Part shown: piece after piece, positions 35,101 through 45,889 of the stretch | Layout: every line of letters begins with the position of its first letter | Numbering within the stretch: position 1 is the first letter of the stretch | Source of the DNA: Yamagishiella unicocca | Taxonomy: Eukaryota > Chlorophyta > Chlorophyceae > Chlamydomonadales > Volvocaceae | Length of the DNA stretch: 64,000 nucleotides | Assembly: GCA_003116995.1 (NCBI GenBank) | Contig: BDSL01000026.1 | Coordinates: 620,001 to 684,000, forward strand | Reading direction: 5' to 3' | Position numbers and translations under genes: made by a program | Notes under the pieces: generated by a model | Seen by the model: the letters and a program-made list of their open reading frames with translations, nothing else | Databases searched by the model: none | What the model was told of the DNA's origin: nothing

Positions 35101-38100
35101 TGTGTTGCCTCACGGCTGAGCGCTGACCGTCTGGGACCCCGCTGTAACGGCTGCCACCACCCAGGCCTCAACACCGCCGCCCAAGAGCGTCTGACGGCGC
35201 TGGAGGGTGCGGCTCGCGAGGCGGCCGATAAGCTGCGCTCCGCGGCCTCGGGCGGCAACTACCTGGCGTTCCGGGCGGCGCTGGCGGCGGCGCAGCACTA
35301 CCCTCACCTGGAGCCGCTGGTTGCGCAGTGCAGCGGCGCCTTTGAGCAGCGGAGGGCGGACGCGGAGGCGGCGGTCTGGGCGGCTGCGGCGGGTGCGCGG
35401 GGCGGGCGGCGGAGAAACGGCTGCGAAAGGCCGTTGGAACAAAGCGGGGGCGAAAGCGATTTGGGATCAGGCGATTTGGGTTCCGGCGCTGCTAGCCGTG
35501 CATGCTGCATGGAGGGCAGTCGGGAGGTGTGCCCTGGCAGGAGACACCAGCGTAACCCCGCATGCTACGCCTCTTAAGCTGCGGACCCACCCACACTGCA
35601 CCACGTGTCGCGTGCCTCAGACCAGCCGATGTCGGAATTCACAAAGCTGCTGGAGACGGTCGGCGCGATGGGCGTGGAGCCCCAGCGGCTGACGTCGGCG
35701 CTGGAGGCGGTGCGGCAGCGGGACGAGCAGCTGGTCGCGAAGCTGGCGGCGGCGTCCTCGGCGCGTGGCGCGGCGTTCAACGCCGCGGCGTTTGAGGAGG
35801 TGGCAAGCCGCGGGATACGGCTGGGGCTCAAGGTACGGTGAGGCCGCCGAGGCGGCCGGGCGCAGAGCGCATTGAGGGGAGTGCCGGGGCAGGGCAACCA
35901 ACAGGGGAGTCCCGGGGCAGGGCAACCAACAGGGGAGTGCCGGGGCAGGGCAACCAACAGGGGAGTGCCGGGGCAGGGCAACCAACAGGGGAGTGCCGGG
36001 GCAGGGCAACCAACAGGTCGTCCTCGACCAGCCGCAATAGGTCCGATTGAGCTCTAGGCCGGGCCTAGCCTAGGGTTACCGCGCCCGCACAGACAGCAGA
36101 ACGAGTTACCGTGCGTGTCCACTCCCTGTTGCTCCCGGCTGCCGGTGACAGGGCGACGTGGCGGCAGCGCGGCACATCGTGGACCGGCAGCGCCGCTCGC
36201 TGGCGGCGGAGCTACGCGCTCGCAGCCCCACGGCTTCCGCCGTCGAGGTGGCGGCCATGGCGGCGGAGGCCCGGCGGATGGGCATGGGCGCAGAGGCGGA
36301 GGAGGTGGAGCAGCAGCTGCGGCAGCGGCAGCGGGAGCTGCAGGTGCTGGGGCGGGGTGGCATGCCAGAGCACGGCGCGACGGGGGTTACCCAGGGTTAC
36401 GCATACCAGCATGTCGCAGCGCTCAAGTACTGACGGCAGCCACACTCCCAAGTTACCGCCACATAGGGCTGAAGTACCGGCATTGCGCACGTCCCCTGTG
36501 GCTGCCGCTGCATGCAGGATGCCCTCGATCGTGCAGCCGCGGGCGAAAGCGCCGCCCAGTTTGCGGCGCTGCTGCGGCGAGCAGGCCACCTGGGCGTGCC
36601 GGCGGCCGTGCTCCACGTAGGTGTAGGGTTGCCGCTGGAGCGGCGGCTGGGTTGCGAGGAGGACCCGTGGATGCGAGGAAAACGGGCGGCGGCTGGGTGG
36701 GATGGATCTGTGGCTGTGGCCTCGGGGAGCATAGGACTGAGGAAGCTGCATTGTGAGGGGGACGGCAACTTTAGCGAGGCTGCTGCTGGTACCCCACCAA
36801 CAGCGCCTCGCTTCAAACCCCAGTCCTACTCAAACCCCAATGCGGACCCTGCACGCATGTGCCTCATCCTCGTTGCGCAGGACGCCCATGGGGCGCTGAG
36901 GGAGCGCCAAGCCGCCCGCAGCCAGGACCTGGCCGCAGCCGCCACCAGCGGCACGCTGTACGGCTTCCTGTCCGCGCGGGGCGTCGCAGTGCGCTGCGGG
37001 ATAGGCCTGAATAGGCTACTGGCCGCGGACAGCTCGCTCGCAGCCAGGCGGCGAGGGGTGGCGGCTCGGCTGATGGACGCCCTGCGGCAGCTATGCAGCG
37101 CCCTCCGCCCCGCGCCACCACCGGCGCCGGGCGTTGCCGAGGTCCTTGGGCCGGCGCTGGGGCTGGGCGACCCGCGGGTCGTCCTGGAGCGAGCCGCAGG
37201 GCAGACGGGCCAGCCGGCAGGTACGCCACCGCCAGTGCCAGCAGCTGGGCCTAGGGCGGGTGGGCCGCAGGCAGCGGGCCAGCAGCAGCAGCGGCTGCAG
37301 CCTGCTGAGCCCCAGCCGAAGCAGACGGGCACTGCGGCGGACTCGGCTGTTGCGCTGCATAGCAAGGCGCGGCCGTTCGCAGACTCCCTCCCACCCGAGC
37401 CGCCTCCGGGCGTTCGTAAGGCACTGGACGCAGCCGCGGCGGGGCTCGCGGCCGGGCTGCCGGTCACCGGGGGCAGCAGCAGCACCATCGGAAAGGGCGG
37501 TAGCAGTAACGCCGCCACTGCTATCACGGCGGCAGGCGGCCGCAGCGGCGGTGTGGCCGACATGCTGGTTGCGGTGTGGTCTGGTGTGGTTTCGGCGCTG
37601 CAGCTGGGGCTGCCGGACACCGCCTGTCTGGCGCTGTGCGTGCTGGACTTGCACCGCTGCGTGCATCTGGCCAGGGGTGAGTCTCATGGTGGCAGGGCGA
37701 TGGCGTGCCGTGTGTCCCGGGTGTAAGGCCCTGGGAGCGTTGCGACGGCGGCGCGGGGCTAGCTCATCGTTTTCCAGGTTCACCCACTGCTCGAAATCCC
37801 CGCCGCGCTGGTCGCAGGGTCGTATCTCCTACGTGGCGTGCTCGTTGCCAGGGACTATTGGGGCATGCCTCTGCTGCCGGAGTGGGGCCAGCACCAGCAG
37901 CCGCAGCTGCAGGGCGCGGCCGAGGGGGCGCTGGCGGTATCAGGGCAGCAGCAGGGGGCCCAAGGCGGGTCGGCCGCTGACGGGCTAGCGGCGCGAGTGG
38001 CGGAGCTGATGCGGCGGCATGGCTCTGCGACGGCGGTGTGGTCCTTGTCCCCCCGGATGGACCTGCAGGTGGGCTGTAGCAGGGCCTAGGGGGCAGGGCC

Positions 38101-41100
38101 TAGGGGGCAGGGCTTAAGGGCTGAGGTCTCGTGGTATGTCTACCGCATGGTTGGGGTACACGTGTAAACCTGTGTTGAGGGAGCATGTGGTACGGTGTAC
38201 ACATACAAGCTGGAAGCTCCCGAGGTCCGGTTCCCGTTGACGCCTGTCCCGCATACAACCTTCCTTGTCTCATCCCGTCCTGTGCTCCTGCCGCTGCCGC
38301 TGCCACTGCTGCCTACCTCACCACGCAGGCCCAGCTGGACCTGTGGCTCGTCTTCCAGTCCGGCCCCCGCCAGCAGCCCTCGCCTCAGCTCCTCCCCGCC
38401 CTCCCCAACGCCCCACGCCCGCCCACCGAGTCGCGCCAGGGCACCGCTGCTCCGCCCCGGGGCCACACCGCCGCCGGCGCCGCCTCACGCCTCCTGCCTG
38501 ATGCTGCAGAGGACTCAGCCCCCCTCACGCGCGCCGTCATCCTGCGGAACGCCCCGGCTGCTGCCCCAGGCATGCCCGCCGCCGGCGCACCCGCTCTGCA
38601 CCGCCTTACCCGCCTAGACCTTGGGCTGGAGCGGCTCAATAGCCTTGCTGGCCTGGATGCCCTGTGTCCCGCGCTGCATGTACTGTCCGCCGACGCCAAC
38701 CAGCTGACCTCGCTAGATGGCCTGGCGGGGCTGGGGCGGCTGCGGGAGTTGTCGCTGAAGCACAATCAGCTGACGGACCTGCAGCGGCAGGGGCAGCGGC
38801 AGGGGACACAGGCGGGGGGCCTGGCGGCGGGCAGTGCTCTGCGGCGGCTGGCGCTGGACTCCAACCGGCTGACGGGGCAGCTGCGGGGGCTTGAGGGCTG
38901 CAGGTGCGGGAGTGGGGTGTGGCTGCGGCGGGCTGTTAGGCGGCGTGGACACGGTGTCTTGGCCGGCTGCGTGTCTGATGGGACCAGATGGAGGCCGAGC
39001 TACGCCATGCGCCCACCCAAGCGTGCAGCACTGGGCTGTGTTAGTGTTCTGTCAGGCATGGTCAGGGGCTGCCGTCTCACCCCGGCGCCCTTACCCCCAT
39101 CGCCGTTCCTCACTCTACCGTCCGTTCATCCCGCAACCCCCCTTCCCTTGACCTGCTCCCAGCAACTGCCGTGCTGTCCTAAACGATTTCCTTCGTAACC
39201 GGTGTTTGTACCACCCACCCCAACTGCCGCTGCGCGCGCAGTGGCCTGAGCTCCCTCAGCCTGGCGGACAACGCCCTCACCGACATCGGCTCGGCGCTGC
39301 AGCCGTGCGCCTCGTGCCTGACCTCCCTGCTACTGCGGAGCAACTGCCTGACCTCCCTGGCGGCCGCCCTGGCGCCCCTGACGAGCCTGCGGGAGCTGGA
39401 CGTCAGCAGCAACCGCCTCACGTCGCTGGACGGCATTCAGGTGGGAGAGGGCTGCGTCGAAAGGTTGCGCGTGCGGCGGCGAACGTGCATGACTACGTGT
39501 GGGCACCCGGGCCAGCACGCCGCCCGTGGTATGGGAGCTGGGACGTACGGTGAGTAGACGCGGACGGACCTGGATGAATGGACGGAAGGAAGCGCCCCTG
39601 CTTGCCCCAGCACACCGCAACATTAGCTACCCGCCCCTCCTGAGCCGTCCTCCTATGTGCCCCTCTTTGATCGTCCGCAGGGATTGGTGCTGCTGCAGTC
39701 GCTGTGCGCGCGGGGAAACGCGCTGATTGACTTGCCGGACCCGCTGTGCCTGCCGTACCTCACCTCCCTGGACCTGGGCCAAAATGCGCTGGTGGCTTTC
39801 CCTGACGGCGACGGCGCGACGCCGCATCTGATGCTGCCCTCGCTCGAACGCCTGGTTCTGCAAGAGAACCGGATCTCGCGCTTGGGCCCGCTGGGCCCTA
39901 TGGCCCACCTGACCTGCTTGGACCTGTCGTTCAACAGCCTATCATCATTGGACGCCGTACACGCGCTGGCGGGCCTTACTGGACTGCTACAGCTTAACAT
40001 CAGTGACAACCCCGCCACCCTGGGCGGTGGCGGCGCCGGGCTGCCGCCGCAGCTGCTGCCCGGTCGGCCGGCGACCGACTGGTACCGACCCACGGTTCTG
40101 TCCGTGCTGCCCTCGCTGCGCGAGCTCGACTTCCAGGACGTGGGCGCGGACGAGCGCGTGAGGAACGTGGTGCGGGCCGCAGCGGCCTCGCCGCTGGCTG
40201 CGCTGGCGGCCATGCGTGAGATGCGCACCAGCGGCGCGTGCGCAGTGCTGCACCTCCAATCCGCGCCCATAGGGGCAACAACCGTAACCACCACGACCGC
40301 CTCGGTCTCCTCGTCGCAGTCCCGGCCCAGCGGCATGCGGTGCGGAGGCCGGAGGAGAGGCACCGCACCACCCAGCTTGCCAGCCCCCCCGCGGCACTTC
40401 GCCGGAGTGTGCCCCGCGGCCGTGGGCGCCGCCGACCCCATCGCCCTGCGGAGCCTGCTGGATGCGGCAGGCAGTAGCGGCGCCTCGTGCTCCGGCGTGC
40501 TTCGGAGCGGCCCCTGCTTCGACACCCACGCCGGGGAGCCGCTGCTACTGCCACCGCCCACCACGCTGCCGGCGCCAATCCGCGGCGGGGGCGTCCTCAG
40601 GGCGGGCCCCTCGCAGAGCCAGCCCTCGGCGGCGGGCTGGCTCGCGCGGGCCGAGGTGCTCTGGGAGGCCTCGCTGCCAGCTGACTGGGTGCAGCTGCAC
40701 CGCCGTCAACAGCTGGCAGCGGAGCGGCTGGCGCAGCGGCACAGCAGCAACACCGCCGCCGGCAACCTGGCCGGGCCGCTGCCGCCGATCCCAGTCACGG
40801 ACTCGGTGACAGCGGCGCGGCTGCTCCGGGAGGTGGAGCTGCTGGACGCAGCGCCGCTGCGCGGCTTGCGGCCCATCGCTCGGGGCCTGCAGTGGCTCGC
40901 TGCCGCACCGGCTGGCGCCTCGGCTGCACCTGCCGCAGTGGCGGCGCTGCCTCCCACGCCGGCTCTGGCCGGCGAGGCGGTGGCTGCAGAGGTGGAGGCG
41001 CGATACGACGTGGCCGCAGCGGGTGTGTGGCGGCGGCTGGGCGAGGAGATGCAGCAGCTCTTGCAGCGACTCAGCCGGGGTGTCGGTGGGGCTCGGGCTG

Positions 41101-44099
41101 CTGGCCCCGTGGCGCAGCCACAGTCGCGGTTGCTGGTCCGGCCGTCGTACTTTGTCCGCCGCATGAGGCAGGACGCGGCCGGGGCGGCGACCGGCGTGCA
41201 GGCGTGCTGGCGGGGGCTCCGAGCGCGGCGGAGGCTGGCTGTGATGCGCAGCGAGGGGCACCAGGAATTGGTGAGTGGGAGAGGTTGGGGGGGTGGATGG
41301 AGGGGAGGACGGCAACTAAAGGCCTTCATATGATTGTTTATCGTCGGTGTGCGCGTGGCATGTCGATCAATAAACTAACACCGCATTAGCGCTGCCACAC
41401 GCCCCATCTCCTCATGCTCTTGGTATTCAGCGCCGTAACCTTGACCTTACTGAATCCGGTGCTGCCCCTCGGTCGACCCGCAGCTGCAAGCGGCTGCGGC
41501 AGTGATCCAGGCGTGGTGGCGGGGCCACCGGGTGCGCACCGGCCCGCAGCTGGCCGCCCTGCGCCAGGCGGCGGCACGAGCGCGGCACGCCAAGCTGCGC
41601 GAGGAGGCGGCACGGCGGAAGAGGGCTGCGGTGACGATCCAGGTGAGAGAGGAGGCGCCGGCGGGAGGGGGTGCATGCCTGGAGGCCACTGGAGGGCGCC
41701 AACGAGGCCTGGGTACGGTAGCCGCCGATGCGCGGGTACTGAAGTGCTACTGTTGGGCTGCAGGCGGTGTAAAGGAGCGTGAGGGTTGGGGCGAGATAGT
41801 TATTACACGCACGCATCCGGCGATAGTGGAGTACTTGGGAAGTGCAGGACAGCCCATTCCTTGGCTGGTCGCTGCTGCTGGCCTGGCCCTAAAGCGCAAC
41901 TGCCCCAAGTCATCCCTACACCCACCCGTCCACCCGTCCAGGCGTACTACCGCGGCCACCGGGTGCGGAGGCAGATGCGCGCAGTGCACGCCGCTGCGCG
42001 CCTCCGCCCCGACGAGGGGGTCGACGGCGACGACGACGACCTGATGGGCAGCGGCGAGCTGGACGACATGATGGACTTCCTGAGGCCGCTGGAGAAGATG
42101 TTTGAGGAGGAGCAGGCACCCAGCAGGCCACCTGGCTTCGGAGCTGATAGCCAGCAGCAGGGGCTCCAGCAGCACCAGCAGCAGCAACAACTGCAGTACC
42201 GAGCGCAGCCGCTGGTGGTAAATCCTGGGGTCGGCGGCGCCGCCGGTATGACCGCCGGGGCGAGGCTGGGAGAGCCGCCTCTGGCAGCGCTGCCAGGAGG
42301 GCCGAGGAGTGGCGGCTACACGGAGGGTCTGGATCCGCCGCGGTTCCATGCAGCAGACCACGTCGGGGCCTGGCTGGCGTCCGACGGCGCGGCGGCAGTG
42401 CCCCCCGCGGCTAGCTCCTTCGGCCAGAACGCCGCCCCCGCCGGCCTCCTGCGGGGGCCCCTGTCCGGCCAGGCGGGCTACCCGCTGAAGCACCCCTCCT
42501 CCTCGCCCGTGGGGCTCCTGCCGCCGCTGCCGAGGTCTCCGCACCACCCAGCCGGCATGTCACCCTCCGCGGGCAGCCTGACGGCGCGACCCTCGCCGCT
42601 GACGATCTCCGAGGGCGCCATCCACTCGCCTGGGGCGTACGACGGACGGCGCAGCAGCGGCATGGACGACTTCAGCAGCGAGCGAGCCGCGACTGAGCCC
42701 GTGGTCGGCACTCCAGGGAGCGTCTCCAGCTCCATGACGTCACCCAACCAAAGGTGGGCCCGATGTCGACTTGTTGAAGTTGTTGCGGAGGGCTGGGGCT
42801 CTCACCCCTTCCTTTGTACTGGGTCCGCGTGCCTTCCTCACCCCGGAGTGGACAGAGTCTGTCCTAAACGGTTTTTCACGCGTACACGGGCTTCACTCAC
42901 AACCCAGAGTGAACATCGACTGCAACCCTTGCGCTGCCTTGTCCAGCTCCTGAACAACGCCCTCGCCTCCCCGCCGACCCTGCCCGCCGACCCTGCCCGC
43001 CGACCCTGCCCGCCGACCCTGCCCGCCGACCCTGCCCGCCGACCCTGCCCGCCGACCGTGCAGGGAGCAGCGCTACCTGGAGCGGCTTCAGGCGCTGATG
43101 GCGGAGTGGGGCTTCCGCGACCTGGCCACAGCGGAGGCTTACTACCGCCGCACGCAAAGACAGAAGCAGGGCCAGACGCGGCGGCGGCTCCAGGTGCGCC
43201 CTCGAGCTGCGCCGCGCGACCTGCCTCGGTCCCAACTGACCCGGGCTGGGGGCTGCCCCCGCGCACTGGGGGCTGCCACGTCAGCTCGCGGTGCGGCTCC
43301 GCGCTGTGTCCGCGCCCAATCACTCCATCTTGGCGAATTGGGTGATTGGACGCCCCACGTCGGCGCAACCGCGATATCTCTGGTTGGCTGCTTGTATTAC
43401 CGCACGTGTTGAGCACAGCCCTCGCTTTACGCATTGCCGCCATAATTGCCGCCATAATTGCCGCCGTAACTGCCGCCGCAACCCCCGCCGCAGGACAAGT
43501 ACCGCGACCCAGCGCAGCGGCTCCAGAAGCTGCAGAACGCGGTGGACACCCGCCGGGTGCCCGAGGTGCGCATGCACGACGTGCCGCCCGCGCGTCAGAA
43601 CACCAGGGCTGTGCCGCTGAAGCACGGCTCGCTGCGGGGGGTGCCGGCTGCGCGGACTAGCGACGCGGGCGGGGACGGCATGGTCGCCGCCCCCAAGCCG
43701 CTGCGCAACCTGAACAGCGCCGACGGCGTGCTGATCAGCTCGGGCAGCGGCAGCAGCGTTCCCGCCGGCGGCCTGCCCCCTCTGATACACCGGAGCAACA
43801 GCCACGGCAGCGCTCCGGCAACGCTCACGGCGGGTGGTGCTTCCGGAGCTGGACCCGGAGACGGCGGCAGGCACGTGCCGTTGCACGCTGGTGCTGCTGG
43901 CGCGTCGAGGCAGCCGCATGCTGCGCCGCAGCCGCCGCACCTGCTGCCCACTCTGGCTAACAACTGGGTTACGCCGCCCAGCAGGCCACTGCCAGGCAGC
44001 AGCGGCGGCAAGGGCCCGCTGCAGGTTACCGCCTCGCCTGCCATCATGGGCAGGTCCCACCTCGGTGGTGGTGGCGGCAGCAGCAGAAGAGGCATGTGA
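32113..44099 (+). CDS. LRRIQ1: LRRIQ1-like leucine-rich repeat and IQ-motif protein
   Basis: The start MSLAADFEFDIEAAFEAELA, an acidic stretch (ESDDDEPESFQLL) and a helix (RERALDDFGRDLQDMHHEM) resemble the N-terminus of LRRIQ1, a family associated with cilia. Then come an Ala/Glu-rich coiled coil (about 33340-34120), a first IQ motif (VVCIQSAWRGCVDRRR, about 34450), a helical middle region (34940-38070), and leucine-rich repeats of the SDS22 kind (38600-40020: LTRLDLGLERLNSLAGLDAL, LRELSLKHNQLTDLQ, LTSLDLGQNALVAF, LTCLDLSFNSLSSLDAV). Three more IQ motifs follow (TGVQACWRGLRARRR, VIQAWWRGHRVR, TIQAYYRGHRVRRQ, 41190-41975), which should bind calmodulin-like proteins. The C-terminus is low-complexity. 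About 20 exons join at GT-AG sites; exon 1 is 32113-32251 and the long LRR/IQ exon is 39681-41270. Stop at 44097-44099, followed by TGTAA at 44361. The function is inferred from the family. Confidence 0.8.
34703..34782 (+). repeat. 20-bp tandem repeats in an LRRIQ1-like intron
   Basis: Four copies of ATGTGGGGCAGGTCCCCGCC with a G-to-C variant in the later copies. Confidence 0.88.
35875..36018 (+). repeat. 28-bp tandem repeats in an LRRIQ1-like intron
   Basis: Five copies of a 28-bp unit beginning GGGGAGTGCCGGGGCAGGGC and ending AACCAACA. The array lies in the intron after the exon ending LGLK. Confidence 0.9.
42960..43063 (+). repeat. 13-bp tandem repeats next to a splice acceptor
   Basis: About seven copies of CCCTGCCCGCCGA run up to the acceptor GTGCAG before the exon starting near 43066. 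The array therefore forms a pyrimidine-rich tract directly upstream of the splice site. Confidence 0.88.
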
Positions 44100-44360
44100 G
44101 GCTCGGGTCTCGGGTCAGTAACAGCTGCGGCCGTGAGAGCAAGAGCACATAGGCATTGATGCCTTGATTTCGTGGTGTGGGTTTGGCGGGGGCGGTGACC
44201 GGTGAGTCCTCCAGCCATCCAGCAGGCCAGACGTGATTTTGGCTATTCCACGCGCTCATCGGGTTCCATACATATGTCGGTATTTTCATTATGTACGTGT
44301 GGGTATGACGACAGTACGCGAAGTTGGACCCGTTTCATCGGTGACATTGTTACGTCGTTA

Positions 44361-44365
44361 TGTAA
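44361..44365 (+). terminator. TGTAA polyadenylation signal of the LRRIQ1-like gene
   Basis: It lies 262 bases after the stop codon on the same strand, the usual signal and distance in volvocine algae. Confidence 0.65.
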
Positions 44366-45184
44366 GGATAGGTATACCGTACTGAAGGTGTGGCTTCGCC
44401 ATGAAGGAGGTGCCAGCCCTCCTCCCTCCTCGACCCCGCAGTAGTATGGCAGTTGTCATGCGGCAGTTGGTGACGGGAACTGCCTCAATGAGTGCGCGAT
44501 GCTGGGAGCGGTGTTGCTCTCGGCGTCACGGGCGACGTGGTGGGAAGGGTTGCGGGGGTTCCGGTCGGGCGGTCTAGACGCCAACGTTGGTATGTCGGTA
44601 CATCTCCTGTCGGACGTCCATGTTCAATTGTTCTTGCGGGTTAGTGGTGCTGAACTGTCGGTGTTCCGGTACTGTTGAGCTTGGAAATGAGGCGTATGGC
44701 TGTGAGCTGTCGCAGTCCTTGTGACGGTGAAACCGTGTCGTGCTGAGATTGCATGGCTGGGCCTGTTACGGTGTACAGGTCCCTAGTCCTTCCGTTCTGG
44801 CTGATGGAACCAGGGCGTCGAGAAGTCACGGTACGACGAGGTCTGATATCATCGTCACCCAAGTGCGTTCGGAACTGCATGCAAAGGTTTGATCAGCGTC
44901 TGAAAGCGGCAGGGGGTGGACCGCAAGGGGCCCCAGCATCCATCCCTCCAGCACGGCAGCCGTCCACCGCACCAGTCAAAGCAGTCGGAGATTGTCAGGT
45001 GTTGCGATCAGCTGAGGTGTTGTGCCCTTTCTTCACGACCAGGCATTGGAGTACAATCATTCTCCTGTCGAGTCCGGTGCCGGTGAACAGACGGTTGGTG
45101 AACAGACGGCAGGTGAACAGACGGCACACAAAAGATAAAAAAGGAAAACTAGGTAGCCACGGCTAATGTCCGCATGGAGACGTA

Positions 45185-45189
45185 TTACA
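45185..45189 (-). terminator. Candidate TGTAA polyadenylation signal of the deubiquitinase
   Basis: TTACA on the plus strand, about 700 bases past the deubiquitinase stop. It is the first one found downstream, so the 3' UTR would be fairly long. Confidence 0.4.
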
Positions 45190-45889
45190 TAGGTAGCATG
45201 CATGCCCGACAAGGGGCAGCGGCACTTGACGGGCGTGAACAATGTTCGCTTTGAAAGGGCATTGCGCGTTTGCCCTACTGGCTACCCTCCAAAACACAGT
45301 TATACGCTGCCTCGTGCGAGGCCTGCGAGCAGCAAAGCTGGACGCGCGGTGGAGCCTGCCATCCTCAGGCAGGACGCGCGCACCCACCATCGCTATCGCC
45401 GTCACCCCGGCGGGTGAGCGGGTGGGCGGCAGCAGTCGTCCCTCTGGCAGCAATGTGGGCAGCCACCGACGTGAGTGCACTGTGACGTCACATCGACACG
45501 CCACACGCCGTACTCAACGCGCCGGTACCTCTGCGGCCCTGCACACTTAACGGCCGCCACAGCAGGACGCCGGGACACAGGTGCTGCACAGTGCTGCACG
45601 GCGAGGACGCTGCAACTGCCGCTGCCACCCATCCGCTCGGCGCGCCTGCTGCTTCAATCAGGTCCTGCAGTACCCAGTACTTTCCTCCGCTTGGGGAAGA
45701 AACGGTGGTAGAGGCCCTCGCCCCTGGTTGGGACACTTTCCAGTGCTCTTGAGGCCGGGGAGGGCGTTCCCAGCGACGATGCGGTTTTGTGGCTGCGCGG
45801 CTGACGACGTGTCACCTCTGCGCTCCTTCCTCCACCCCACGACCAGCCAGGCTATCATTCCTTGCAGCTCCAACATCATTCCGTCCCTT

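Larger units (their letters stand above)
44100..45889. other. Convergent intergenic region with one 137-codon ORF
   Basis: It lies between the 3' ends of the LRRIQ1-like gene and the deubiquitinase. An ATG-started plus-strand frame at 44753-45166 encodes 137 residues with a repetitive VNRRxVNRR tail; it has no recognised domain and overlaps the likely 3' UTR of the deubiquitinase. No RNA gene or transposon end seen. Confidence 0.45.

Noticed and set aside
40545..41315. 256-codon minus-strand ORF
   Set aside because: It lies wholly opposite the long LRR/IQ exon of the LRRIQ1-like gene, which has clear domain motifs on the plus strand.
44753..45166. 137-codon ORF as a new gene
   Set aside because: The tail is a simple repeat (VNRRxVNRR), it overlaps the expected 3' UTR of the deubiquitinase, and no domain is visible. 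Kept only as a note on the gap.
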